A stretch of 19,560 nt of DNA from an uncultured Actinomycetes bacterium (GCA_937927875.1 CALEYV010000160.1:1-19560); one strand, 5' to 3'. Shown: positions 1 to 7,586, counted from the stretch's first letter. The notes: generated by a model from the letters alone, not told the origin. Program-made: numbers and translations.

Positions 1-273
1 CGGCGAGGACCGGAAGGATCTACGACGCGGCGGCGAGTCCTCGAAGCGTGCTGGCAGCAAGGCGACGATGAGGCGCTCCACTTCGAGATCCGAGCCCGCG
101 CGTTCTGCTGGCAGATGGTGCGCTCGATCGTCGGCACGCTCGTCGAGGCCGGGGCCGGCCGCCGACGGCCGGGGGAGATGCTCGGCGTCCTGGCGTCGAA
201 GGACCGAGCCCTCGCCCCCCACCTCGCGCCCGCGCACGGGCTGTGCCTCTGGGAGGTGGGCTACGACGGCTGA
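1..273 (+). CDS. truA: tRNA pseudouridine(38-40) synthase TruA, C-terminal part
   Basis: This is the last 90 codons of a gene that begins before the window, read in frame 1 and ending at TGA 271-273. The translation contains FEIRARAFCWQMVRSIVGTL, then a GAGRR turn, VLASKDRALAPHLAPAHGL and a final LWEVGYDG. This matches the closing segment of TruA, where the (R/Q)MVR-(S/N)IVGTL helix and the APAHGL-L stretch are family hallmarks. TruA converts uridine to pseudouridine at positions 38-40 of the tRNA anticodon arm. The catalytic Asp lies in the missing upstream part. Its place before rplM-rpsI is the usual actinobacterial order, here interrupted by a minus-strand gene. The identification rests on recalled family motifs. 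Confidence 0.9.
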   Translation, partial: RRGPEGSTTRRRVLEACWQQGDDEALHFEIRARAFCWQMVRSIVGTLVEAGAGRRRPGEMLGVLASKDRALAPHLAPAHGLCLWEVGYDG

Positions 274-288
274 CGCGGCCGCGTCAGC
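269..288. terminator. 20-bp perfect palindrome between convergent genes, likely bidirectional terminator
   Basis: The sequence reads GCTGACGC GGCC GCGTCAGC and is identical to its reverse complement. It contains the truA stop codon (271-273) on the plus strand and the phosphatase stop (286-284) on the minus strand. As RNA it would form an 8-bp stem with a 4-base loop from either direction. No U-tract follows, so termination efficiency is an inference. Confidence 0.55.
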
Positions 289-1792
289 GCTCGTCGAGGT
301 ACAGGAACCCGTAGCCCTCGTCTCGGAAGGCGAGCCCCTCGTCGCGCAGGTTCACGTCCCAGTCGCCGGTGATGTCGGGGTCGTTCTCCTCCATGCCGTG
401 GTCGGCGACCAGCACGAAGGCGGTGTCGTCGGCGAGGCCGGCCTCCTCGACCGCCCGGAGGATCGCGCCCATGCGCCCGTCGGTGTCGCGCACCGAGGCG
501 GCGGCGATCTCGGAGTACGGGCCGCCGGCGTGCATGGCGGCGTCGGTGAGCGTGAAGTTGCAGAACAAGAAGGTGGGGACGGGGAACGTCTCGCCGCGGA
601 ACTCCCCGGCCAGGATGCCGGTCGCCTGCTCGACGCCGGCGTGGTCGATGACCGTCGACCAGCGGTAGTCCTTGTTGGGGCGGACGAACCGCTCGGTGGT
701 GTTCGGCAGGCCCTCCTTCGACCCCGGCGTGGGGACCTCGCCCCGCCGGAAGGGGTCGAAGGTCGACCAGGACGCCCCGAGGTCGCACGGCTCGTCGACC
801 GAGGCGGTGAAGGCGTCGGGCCGGTGGCGGCGGAGGGCGGTGTGCACGGAGTCGACGCCGTCGAAGACGTGCTGCATGCACCACGGCCAGGTCGCCGACG
901 AGTTCGTGATCACCTGCTCGCCGGTCCTCCGGTCGAACCACGCGTTGTGGAGCACGCCGTGGTGCCCGGGCAGCCGACCGGTGAGGATCGAGGTGTGGTT
1001 GGCGAGGGTGACGGTCGGCAGCCCGGCGAGGGCGCCGTGCCCGTACGCGACGCCACCGTCGATGAGCCGGGCGACGTTGGGCGCCTCGCCGCGGGCGGCC
1101 ATGTCGTAGAGCACGTTGGCGTTCGTCCCGTCGAACAGGAACGCCACCACGTGCCGCGGGTGCCCGGCCGAGAGGTCGAGCGCGTCGTCGCGCACGACAC
1201 CGTCTTGGCCCCGCAGGTGAAGCCCGTTCTCGTCGGGCGGCGCGCCCAGCAGGGCCAGGATCGTGGGTGCCACGTCGACCAGTCGGGCGCCCCGTGGCAC
1301 CAGGCCCTCGGCACGCACGCCCCGGCCGGCCAGGACCAGCGGCGCCCGCGCCTGCACGATCCCGAGCGACCCGTGCTCACCGCGGTGTCCTCCCTGGTCC
1401 TCCCAGTTGTGGTCGGCGGCATGGATCACGCACAGGTCGGGCGCGGCCGGGTGGTCGAAGAGCTGCGCGACCTGCTCGAACGCGTCCGGATAGGCGTTCT
1501 CGGCCCGGCGCGGGTGCGGGTGGGCCCGCTCGTTGGCCAGGGGGCAGAACTTGTCCGCCGACCGGTCGGCGAGCGGGTCCTGGCCCTCGACCGCGAGCAC
1601 CTCGAACCCGCCGTCGTCGCGGCGGAAGCGCACTGCGCCGTCGTGGGACCGGGCCTCGTAGGCGCCGTCGGCGGCGAGGAGCACCATGTCGACGATCGGG
1701 TCCAGGCCGGCGTCGGTGAGCACGTCGAGCGCCCGCTCGGCGGCCGGGCGTCGCCTGGGGTCGAGCCAGGTGGGCGACACCGCCGTGGTCAC
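284..1792 (-). CDS. Alkaline phosphatase superfamily phosphodiesterase/phosphatase, apparently circularly permuted
   Basis: The product is 502 residues. Residues 211-502 look like the N-terminal half of a type I phosphodiesterase/nucleotide pyrophosphatase: FDGTN (metal Asp221), PTVTLANH (nucleophile Thr262), HHGVLHN, TLTDAAMHAGGP (Asp417, His421) and LVADHGME (Asp464, His465). The Asp417-Asp464 gap of 47 residues is normal for the family. The chain then stops within 38 residues. The missing end appears at the N-terminus: residues 1-200 contain GEHGS (His140, matching the last metal ligand), a PLVLAGRGV strand and DVAPTILALLGAP. All the ligands are present but in permuted order. It is a predicted metal-dependent hydrolase of unknown substrate. 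No signal peptide is visible. The GTG start was chosen because a TACCCT hexamer lies six bases upstream, with no Shine-Dalgarno. A longer upstream reading would run through rplM in antisense. Confidence 0.85.
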   Translation of the reverse strand: MTTAVSPTWLDPRRRPAAERALDVLTDAGLDPIVDMVLLAADGAYEARSHDGAVRFRRDDGGFEVLAVEGQDPLADRSADKFCPLANERAHPHPRRAENAYPDAFEQVAQLFDHPAAPDLCVIHAADHNWEDQGGHRGEHGSLGIVQARAPLVLAGRGVRAEGLVPRGARLVDVAPTILALLGAPPDENGLHLRGQDGVVRDDALDLSAGHPRHVVAFLFDGTNANVLYDMAARGEAPNVARLIDGGVAYGHGALAGLPTVTLANHTSILTGRLPGHHGVLHNAWFDRRTGEQVITNSSATWPWCMQHVFDGVDSVHTALRRHRPDAFTASVDEPCDLGASWSTFDPFRRGEVPTPGSKEGLPNTTERFVRPNKDYRWSTVIDHAGVEQATGILAGEFRGETFPVPTFLFCNFTLTDAAMHAGGPYSEIAAASVRDTDGRMGAILRAVEEAGLADDTAFVLVADHGMEENDPDITGDWDVNLRDEGLAFRDEGYGFLYLDER

Positions 1793-1798
1793 GCCTGG

Positions 1799-1804
1799 AG
1801 GGTA
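1799..1804 (-). promoter_or_regulatory. Candidate -10 box for a leaderless phosphatase transcript
   Basis: On the minus strand TACCCT (matching TANNNT) lies six bases before the GTG at 1792. This spacing places transcription start at or next to the start codon. There is no convincing -35 box and no Shine-Dalgarno, which fits a leaderless mRNA as is common in actinobacteria. Confidence 0.4.
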
Positions 1805-1824
1805 ATGGGGACGAGGGCGGTGGA

Positions 1825-1854
1825 TTGCCCACTCCCCGTCACCGTCGGTAAGAT
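1825..1854 (+). promoter_or_regulatory. Promoter of rplM-rpsI
   Basis: TTGCCC (1825-1830) and TAAGAT (1849-1854) are separated by 18 bp, a good fit to a housekeeping sigma factor promoter. It would give a leader of about 55-60 bases before the rplM GTG. A CCCC/GGGG pairing (1901-1904 with 1912-1915) could fold just upstream of the start codon, but the stem is only 4 bp, so I do not claim a regulatory leader. Confidence 0.6.
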
Positions 1855-1918
1855 TCCATCCCACGTTCACGGGCCCTCCTGCCGTCGAGCGACCGCCGAA
1901 CCCCACCAAGCGGGGACT

Positions 1919-2368
1919 GTGCGCACCTTCCAGCCCAAACCTGCCGATCTCGACCGCGCCTGGCACGTCATCGACGCCGACGGCGCCGTCCTCGGCCGCC
2001 TCTCCACCGAGGTCGCGACGCTGCTGCGCGGCAAGCACAAGACCACCTGGGCGCCCCACGCCGACGTCGGCGACCACGTGATCGTCGTGAACGCCGGCCG
2101 GCTCGACATCGGGCCCCGCAAGGCGCAGTCCAAGCGGTACTGGCGGCACTCCGGCTACCCGGGCGCGATCCGCAGCGAGAGCCTCGAACGGCTCCTCGGC
2201 CGCGACCCGAGCCAGGTCGTCCGGCGCGCCGTGCGCGGGATGCTGCCGAAGGGGCCGCTCGGACGCCAGCTGCTGCGCCGCCTCCGCGTCTACCCCGGCC
2301 CCACCCATCCGCACGCCGCGCAGCGGCCCCAGCCGCGCGCCCTCACCTCGAGCCGCGCTCGGGCCTGA
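1919..2368 (+). CDS. rplM: 50S ribosomal protein L13
   Basis: The 149-residue protein binds 23S rRNA early in large-subunit assembly. Recognisable L13 segments are the WHVIDADGAVLGRLSTEVATLL N-terminus (read in two parts), LLRGKHKTTWAPHADVGDHV, the YWRHSGYPGAIRSE loop, AVRGMLPKGPLGRQ and the RLRVYPGPTHPHAAQ tail. Length is normal (about 147 in relatives). The start is GTG, giving VRTFQPKPADLDRAW, which aligns with other actinobacterial L13 N-termini. The ribosome binding site is poor: only a GGGGA three bases away. rpsI follows 13 bases after the stop, so the two are co-transcribed, as is usual for this pair. Confidence 0.96.
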   Translation: MRTFQPKPADLDRAWHVIDADGAVLGRLSTEVATLLRGKHKTTWAPHADVGDHVIVVNAGRLDIGPRKAQSKRYWRHSGYPGAIRSESLERLLGRDPSQVVRRAVRGMLPKGPLGRQLLRRLRVYPGPTHPHAAQRPQPRALTSSRARA

Positions 2369-2381
2369 CGGAGACGCCACC

Positions 2382-2774
2382 ATGCCGAAGCCGCTGATCC
2401 AGACCACCGGTCGCCGCAAGGAGTCGGTGGCGCGCGTCCGGCTCCGCCCCGGCACCGGGAAGGTGGTCATCAACGGGCGGCCGATCGAGCGCTACTTCAC
2501 GATCCTCACCCACGTGCAGCGGGCCACCGAGGCCCTCCGGCTGACCCAGACCGCCGACGTCTACGACGTGGACGCCACCATCGGCGGCGGCGGCGTCAGC
2601 GGGCAGGCCGGCGCGCTGCGGCTGGGAATCGCCCGCGCCCTCGTGACGCTCGACGACGAGCTCCGGCCCCAGCTGAAGAAGGCGGGGCTGCTCGTGCGCG
2701 ACGCGCGCGAGAAGGAACGGCGCAAGTACGGCCTGAAGAAGGCCCGCAAGGCGCCCCAGTACTCGAAGCGGTAG
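2382..2774 (+). CDS. rpsI: 30S ribosomal protein S9
   Basis: This 130-residue small-subunit protein has a C-terminal tail that reaches the P-site tRNA. The N-terminal TTGRRKESVARVRLRPGTGK, the central GGGVSGQAGALRLGIARAL and the basic end KKARKAPQYSKR with its terminal Lys-Arg are diagnostic. An ATG start follows a GGAG Shine-Dalgarno (2370-2373) at 8-base spacing. It follows rplM by 13 bases and precedes glmM by 31, the order seen in many actinobacteria. Confidence 0.97.
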   Translation: MPKPLIQTTGRRKESVARVRLRPGTGKVVINGRPIERYFTILTHVQRATEALRLTQTADVYDVDATIGGGGVSGQAGALRLGIARALVTLDDELRPQLKKAGLLVRDAREKERRKYGLKKARKAPQYSKR

Positions 2775-2805
2775 TGCTGAGCCGCGCGGCGCCGCGACGC
2801 GAGCC

Positions 2806-4158
2806 GTGACTCTTCGCTTTGGAACCGACGGTATCCGGGGGGTCGCGAACCGCGAGCTGACCCCGGAGCTCGTCACGGCGATCGGCCGCGCCGCGGCGCG
2901 GGTGCTCGGCACCGAGCACCCGTTCATCGTGGGACGCGACACCCGTCGGTCGGGCCCGATGATCGAGGCCGCGCTCGTCGCCGGCATCTGCGCCGAGGGT
3001 GCCGACGTGATCCAGGTGGGGGTCGTCCCGACGCCGACCGTCGCGTTCCTCGCCGTCCGCCAAGGCGCGCCGGCGGCGGTCATCTCGGCCAGCCACAACC
3101 CGTTCCAGGACAACGGCGTGAAGCTCTTCTCGCCCGGCGGCCAGAAGCTGAGCGAGGCGCTCGAGCAGCGCGTCGAGGCCGAGCTGCGCGAGCTCGCCGA
3201 CGAGACGCCGCAGCCCGGACCGGGCGGGGCCCACGTCGGCCTCGCGCAGCCGACTCGCGACGTGGTCGACGAGTACGTCGGGCACATCGTCGCCGCCCTC
3301 GAGGGCCGGACCCTCGAAGACCTCCGGATCGTGCTCGACTGCGGCAACGGCGCCGGCTTCCGCACCGCGCCGAAGATCTTCCGCGAGCTCGGGGCCAAGG
3401 TCGACGTGCTCAACGCCAGCCCCGACGGGACGAACATCAACGCCAACTGCGGATCCACCGACACGAGCCAGCTCCAGGACGCGGTCGTGTCGTCCGGCGC
3501 TCGGGCCGGCCTCGCCTTCGACGGCGACGCCGACCGGGTCATCGCCGTCGACGAGCGCGGTGGAATCGTCGACGGCGACCAGATCATGGCCATCTGCGCG
3601 CTCGACCTCGCCGAGCGCGACCACCTCAAGCACCGGGCGGTCGTCGCGACCGTCATGTCGAACCTCGGCCTCCGCAAGTGCCTCGAGAGCCACGAGCTCT
3701 CGTTCGTGGAGGTACCGGTCGGTGACCGCTACGTCCTCGACGAGCTCGAGCGTCGCGACCTCTCGCTTGGAGGTGAACAGTCCGGCCACATCATCTTCCG
3801 GGACCACGAGCAGACCGGCGACGGCGCCCTCACCGGCGCCATGCTCCTCGACGTCGTGCAGGGCACCGGCCACTCGCTGTCGCTGCTCTCCGGCGTCATG
3901 CAGCGCTTCCCGCAGGTGCTGCGCAACGTCCCGGTGCGCGACCGTGCCGCGCTCGACGGCGCCGGCCAGTTCTGGGAGGAAGCGGCGGCGGTCGAGAGTG
4001 ATCTCGGGCCCGACGGCCGGGTGCTGGTGCGCCCGTCCGGCACCGAGGCGGTCGTCCGCGTCATGGTCGAGGCGCCGAGCGTCGAGCAGGCGGAGCTGAT
4101 CGCGGATCGCCTCGTCGGCTCCGTGCAACGAGCCTGCGGCGCGCCCGCACCCGCATAG
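2806..4158 (+). CDS. glmM: Phosphoglucosamine mutase
   Basis: GlmM interconverts glucosamine-6-phosphate and glucosamine-1-phosphate on the way to UDP-GlcNAc for peptidoglycan. The 450-residue length is normal. Visible motifs are the N-terminal RFGTDGIRG, the phosphoserine loop ISASHNPFQDNG (Ser96), the Mg-binding DGDADR (239-244), the sugar-recognition GGEQSGH (322-328) and the phosphate-binding RPSGTE near the C-terminus. The GTG start gives VTLRFGTDGIRG, which fits the family N-terminus exactly. No strong Shine-Dalgarno is visible. It is followed at once by glmS, which makes its substrate, so the two form a functional pair. Confidence 0.97.
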   Translation: MTLRFGTDGIRGVANRELTPELVTAIGRAAARVLGTEHPFIVGRDTRRSGPMIEAALVAGICAEGADVIQVGVVPTPTVAFLAVRQGAPAAVISASHNPFQDNGVKLFSPGGQKLSEALEQRVEAELRELADETPQPGPGGAHVGLAQPTRDVVDEYVGHIVAALEGRTLEDLRIVLDCGNGAGFRTAPKIFRELGAKVDVLNASPDGTNINANCGSTDTSQLQDAVVSSGARAGLAFDGDADRVIAVDERGGIVDGDQIMAICALDLAERDHLKHRAVVATVMSNLGLRKCLESHELSFVEVPVGDRYVLDELERRDLSLGGEQSGHIIFRDHEQTGDGALTGAMLLDVVQGTGHSLSLLSGVMQRFPQVLRNVPVRDRAALDGAGQFWEEAAAVESDLGPDGRVLVRPSGTEAVVRVMVEAPSVEQAELIADRLVGSVQRACGAPAPA

Positions 4159-4161
4159 GCT
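4156..4161 (+). promoter_or_regulatory. Candidate -10 box for a leaderless glmS transcript
   Basis: TAGGCT (TANNNT) overlaps the glmM stop codon and lies eight bases before the glmS ATG. The 11-base gap has no Shine-Dalgarno. This arrangement suggests glmS can start from its own leaderless mRNA as well as by read-through. No clear -35 box is seen. Confidence 0.35.
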
Positions 4162-4169
4162 GGTCGCAG

Positions 4170-7100
4170 ATGTGCGGCATCATCGGCGTGGTTCGCCGTC
4201 GCGCGACGCGCCGACCCCCCGACATCGCGCTGCTCCTCGACACGATCGACCGCGCCGCCGGACTGCTCACTGACTGGGACGGTGCGCTGCGTCCGCTCGA
4301 GGAGGCGGCCGCCGCGCTGGCGGACGTCGACGCGGCGCTGCACGGCGTGCCGGGCGTGCGCGCGCTCTTCGACGACCCGGGCGGCGCCCAGACCTTGGAC
4401 GAGCGCGCCGAGCGGGCCGCGACCGTCGTCGCTTCGCTCGAGGCGCGCCTCGACGCCGGTGACGGGCCGGCGGCCGGCGTCGACGTCGAGGCGCTGAACG
4501 CGGCGCTGCTCGGACTGCGGGACCCGCTGTGGGCGATCCGACGCGACCGGCTGCGCACCGCGCGCGCGGTGGCGGACCTGGCCGGCCCCCGCCCGTCGGT
4601 CGCCGCCCTCGAGGCGTTCACGACCGTCCAGATGGCGCTGTCAGCGCTCGACCGGCTCGAGGTCCGGGGCCGCGACTCGGCCGGCATCCACCTCCTCGTC
4701 CGCGGCCACTCCCTCGACCTCGACGACCCCACCATCCGGGCCCGGGTCGACGCCCGGGCGGCCGACCCGCTCTTCGGATCGGGCTCCGTGCGAACGCCCG
4801 GCGACACGCTCGCCTTCGTGTACAAGGCGGCGGCCGAGATCGGCGAGCTGGGCGACAACACGCGCCAGCTGCGGGCCGCGATCCGCGCCGACGAGCTCCT
4901 CCACGACGCGCTGGCCGGGGACACCGCCGAGGTCACGCTCCTCGGCCACACCCGCTGGGCGAGCGTCGGGATCATCTCGGAGGCCAACGCCCACCCCCTC
5001 GCCAGCGACGAGCCCGGCCGCGACGAGCCCTACGTGGCCGCGGCGCTCAACGGCGACGTCGACAACTACGCCGACCTCATCGCCCGCGACGACCTCCGGC
5101 TGCCGCCCGAGATCACCACCGACGCCAAGGTCATCCCGGTCCTCACCGCGCACCGCCGGGCCGAGGCGGAGCCGCCCCTCGACGCCTTCCGCACCACCGC
5201 CGCCGCGCTCCAGGGATCGATCGCGGTGGCGGCCACGCTGGCCGAGCAGCCCGACGAGCTGTTCCTCGCCCTGCGGGGGAGCGGCCAGGCGCTGTACATC
5301 GGGCTGGCCGAGGACGCGTTCATCGTGGCCAGCGAGCCGTACGGGCTCGTCGAGGAGACCAGCACCTACCTCCGGCTGGACGGCGAGACCCCGGCCGACC
5401 CCGAGCGGCCGACCGCGACCCGAGGCCAGGTCGTCGTCGTCGACGGCGCCGCGGCGGGGACGCTGGACGGGATCACCCGGTGCGCGTACGACGGGACGCC
5501 GCTGCCGGTCGGGGACGGCGAGCTGCAGGCAGCCCAGATCACGACCCGAGACATCGACCGCGGCCCGTTCCCCCACTATCTCCTGAAGGAGATCTCGGAG
5601 GCCCCCGACTCGTTCCGCAAGACGCTGCGCGGCAAGATCGTCGACGAGGGCGGAAACCCGCGCGTTGCGCTCGGGCCGGAGACCCTCCCGCCCGACCTCG
5701 TCGCCAAGCTGCGCGACGGCGTCATCGAGCGGGTGGTGGTCATCGGCCAGGGCACCGCCGCCGTCGCCGGGCAGGGCGTGGCGTTCGCGATCGCGGACGC
5801 CGTCGAGGGCCGGCTCGTCGTCGAGGCCCAGCACGCCACCGAGCTGTCCGGCTTCGGGCTCCGGGACGACATGCGCGACACCCTCGTGGTGGCGATCAGC
5901 CAGAGCGGGACGACCACCGACACCAACCGCACCGTCGACCTGACCCGGGCCCGGGGCGCCACCGTCGTGGCGATCGTCAACCGGCGCAACAGCGACCTGG
6001 TCGACAAGTCCGACGCCGTCCTCTACACCTCGGACGGTCGCGACGTCGAGATGAGCGTCGCCTCGACGAAGGCCTTCTACGCGCAGATCGCGGCCGGTCA
6101 CCTGCTCGCCTTGGCCCTGGCGGCCGAGATCGGCCTGACGTCGCCCCGCGCCGCCGAGCTCGTCGCGGCGCTGCGCGCGGTCCCGGAGGCGATGCGGGCC
6201 GTCGTCGAGCAGCGACCCCTCATCGCCGCCGTGGCGCAGCGCCACGTCCTCAGCCGCCGCTACTGGGCGGTGGTCGGGAACGGGAGGAACGTCGTGGCGG
6301 CGCGCGAGCTGCGGATCAAGCTCTCCGAGCTCTGCTACAAGGCCATCGCCTGCGACGTCACCGAGGACAAGAAGCACATCGACCTGTCGTCGGAGCCCCT
6401 CGTGATCGTCTGCGCGGCCGGGCTGGGCGGCTCGAACGTCGACGACGTGACGAAGGAGGTCGCGATCTACGGGGCGCACCGGGCCGCGCCGATCGTGATC
6501 GCCAGCGAGGACGACGCGGCCCGGTTCTCGCACGCGGTCGAGGTCATCCCGGTTCCGGCCGTGCACCCGGCGCTCGACTTCGTCCTCTCGACGGTGGCCG
6601 GGCACCTGTTCTGCTACGAGGCCGCCCTGGCCATCGACGGCTCGGCCCGGCCGCTGCGCGAGTCGCGCGCCGCCATCGAGCAGGCGGCGCCCGGCGTCCC
6701 CGAGCAGCTCCTCGACCGGCTGGCGCCCGCCCTCGACGCCCCCGCCCAGCGGTTCCTCGACGGCCTGCGGGTCGGCCAGTACGACGGGACGCTGGAGGCG
6801 AGCACCGCCACGCGCGTGTCGTCGCTGCTCCGGTACGCGGCGGGCACGGTGCCGCTCGACGCCTACGAGGTGGAGCACGGCGTGCTCGGCACGCCGAGCG
6901 TCGTCGTGCAGGACCTCACCGCCGCGCTCACCCGCGGCATCGAGGAGCTGACTCGTCCCGTCGACGCGATCAAGCACCAGGCCAAGACGGTCACGGTCGG
7001 CATCTCCCGCTCCGACGAGACCCTGCTGCGCGTCCCGCTGGTCCGGGAGGTGCTGGCGTCCGGCGCCCCGCGTGACGGGCTCAGCTACCGGGCCCTGCGC

Positions 7101-7586
7101 ACCCTCGCCGAGCTCGACCCGGCGGTCCAGAGCGTCAACGGCTACACCCGCTACCGGGTCGAGGGCGACGTCAGCGCCGACCAGGCCACGGTGCACGTCA
7201 TCGACAAGGGCGGGGCGGCCGCGACGCTCCCGTCCCGCACCGACGCCGACCCTCGACTCCGCGGCACGAAGCACCGGGTCGCCAACCAGCGGGAGGTCAC
7301 CGCGGTGCGCGGCCGCGCCGACGACCGCACGCTGATCATCGTGCCCGAGGTCAAGCACAACGAGACGGTCGGCATCACGCTGCTGCACGTCACGTTCGTG
7401 GACCACCTGAGCGCGGAGGCGATGCGGGGCGTGCTCGAGGGGTACCAGGGCCGCTACAGCGCGCTGAAGGACGCCGTGACCGAGACCGAGACCCGCTTCG
7501 ACGACTCGCTGCTGGCCGAGATCCCGGTTATCGAGCTGCTCACCGAACCGGTGTACGTCCTCGCCGACCGGTGGCGGAAGTCGTGA
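4170..7586 (+). CDS. glmS: Enlarged glutamine-fructose-6-phosphate aminotransferase (GlmS-like, isomerizing)
   Basis: GlmS makes glucosamine-6-phosphate from fructose-6-phosphate and glutamine, the entry to UDP-GlcNAc. This version has 1138 residues, against about 610 normally. The glutaminase domain keeps Cys2 (MCGIIGVV), RGRDSAG (166-172), HTRW (260-263) and LNGD (Asn294, Gly295). About 140 extra residues, mostly Ala/Leu/Glu/Arg-rich and probably helical, sit between Cys2 and RGRDSAG, and about 48 more before HTRW. The first sugar-isomerase (SIS) domain has SQSGTTTDT (577-585) and SVASTKAF (629-636). The second has Lys717, Glu720 and His736, with spacing equal to E. coli Lys485, Glu488 and His504. 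The E. coli C-tail AKSVTVE (Lys603) is matched by AKTVTVG (Lys939), about 110 residues after the SIS domain, followed by about 195 unrecognised residues. The glmM neighbour supports a true GlmS role; activity of this architecture is inferred. Confidence 0.88.
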   Translation: MCGIIGVVRRRATRRPPDIALLLDTIDRAAGLLTDWDGALRPLEEAAAALADVDAALHGVPGVRALFDDPGGAQTLDERAERAATVVASLEARLDAGDGPAAGVDVEALNAALLGLRDPLWAIRRDRLRTARAVADLAGPRPSVAALEAFTTVQMALSALDRLEVRGRDSAGIHLLVRGHSLDLDDPTIRARVDARAADPLFGSGSVRTPGDTLAFVYKAAAEIGELGDNTRQLRAAIRADELLHDALAGDTAEVTLLGHTRWASVGIISEANAHPLASDEPGRDEPYVAAALNGDVDNYADLIARDDLRLPPEITTDAKVIPVLTAHRRAEAEPPLDAFRTTAAALQGSIAVAATLAEQPDELFLALRGSGQALYIGLAEDAFIVASEPYGLVEETSTYLRLDGETPADPERPTATRGQVVVVDGAAAGTLDGITRCAYDGTPLPVGDGELQAAQITTRDIDRGPFPHYLLKEISEAPDSFRKTLRGKIVDEGGNPRVALGPETLPPDLVAKLRDGVIERVVVIGQGTAAVAGQGVAFAIADAVEGRLVVEAQHATELSGFGLRDDMRDTLVVAISQSGTTTDTNRTVDLTRARGATVVAIVNRRNSDLVDKSDAVLYTSDGRDVEMSVASTKAFYAQIAAGHLLALALAAEIGLTSPRAAELVAALRAVPEAMRAVVEQRPLIAAVAQRHVLSRRYWAVVGNGRNVVAARELRIKLSELCYKAIACDVTEDKKHIDLSSEPLVIVCAAGLGGSNVDDVTKEVAIYGAHRAAPIVIASEDDAARFSHAVEVIPVPAVHPALDFVLSTVAGHLFCYEAALAIDGSARPLRESRAAIEQAAPGVPEQLLDRLAPALDAPAQRFLDGLRVGQYDGTLEASTATRVSSLLRYAAGTVPLDAYEVEHGVLGTPSVVVQDLTAALTRGIEELTRPVDAIKHQAKTVTVGISRSDETLLRVPLVREVLASGAPRDGLSYRALRTLAELDPAVQSVNGYTRYRVEGDVSADQATVHVIDKGGAAATLPSRTDADPRLRGTKHRVANQREVTAVRGRADDRTLIIVPEVKHNETVGITLLHVTFVDHLSAEAMRGVLEGYQGRYSALKDAVTETETRFDDSLLAEIPVIELLTEPVYVLADRWRKS

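Noticed and set aside
1861..1918. Possible autoregulatory L13 leader structure before rplM
   Set aside because: Only a 4-bp CCCC/GGGG stem and a short GGGCCC palindrome are visible; nothing matches a ribosomal-protein leader I recognise.
68..2368. A 766-codon plus-strand open frame running from truA into rplM
   Set aside because: Only its last 149 codons are L13. The rest is out of frame with truA and antisense to the phosphatase, and is low-complexity Val/Gly/Arg-rich sequence typical of GC-rich shadows.
1793..2473. Upstream extension of the minus-strand phosphatase frame (total 729 codons)
   Set aside because: It runs antisense through rplM and the start of rpsI and through the rplM promoter. 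The TACCCT hexamer supports a start at 1792.
4641..7406. A 921-codon minus-strand open frame opposite glmS
   Set aside because: Val/Gly/Asp/Arg-rich composition without recognisable motifs, fully antisense to a gene with clear catalytic motifs.
7571..7582. Earlier GTG start for acpS
   Set aside because: It has no Shine-Dalgarno, whereas the GTG at 7583 has GGCGGAAG upstream and the GTGA overlap seen throughout the operon.
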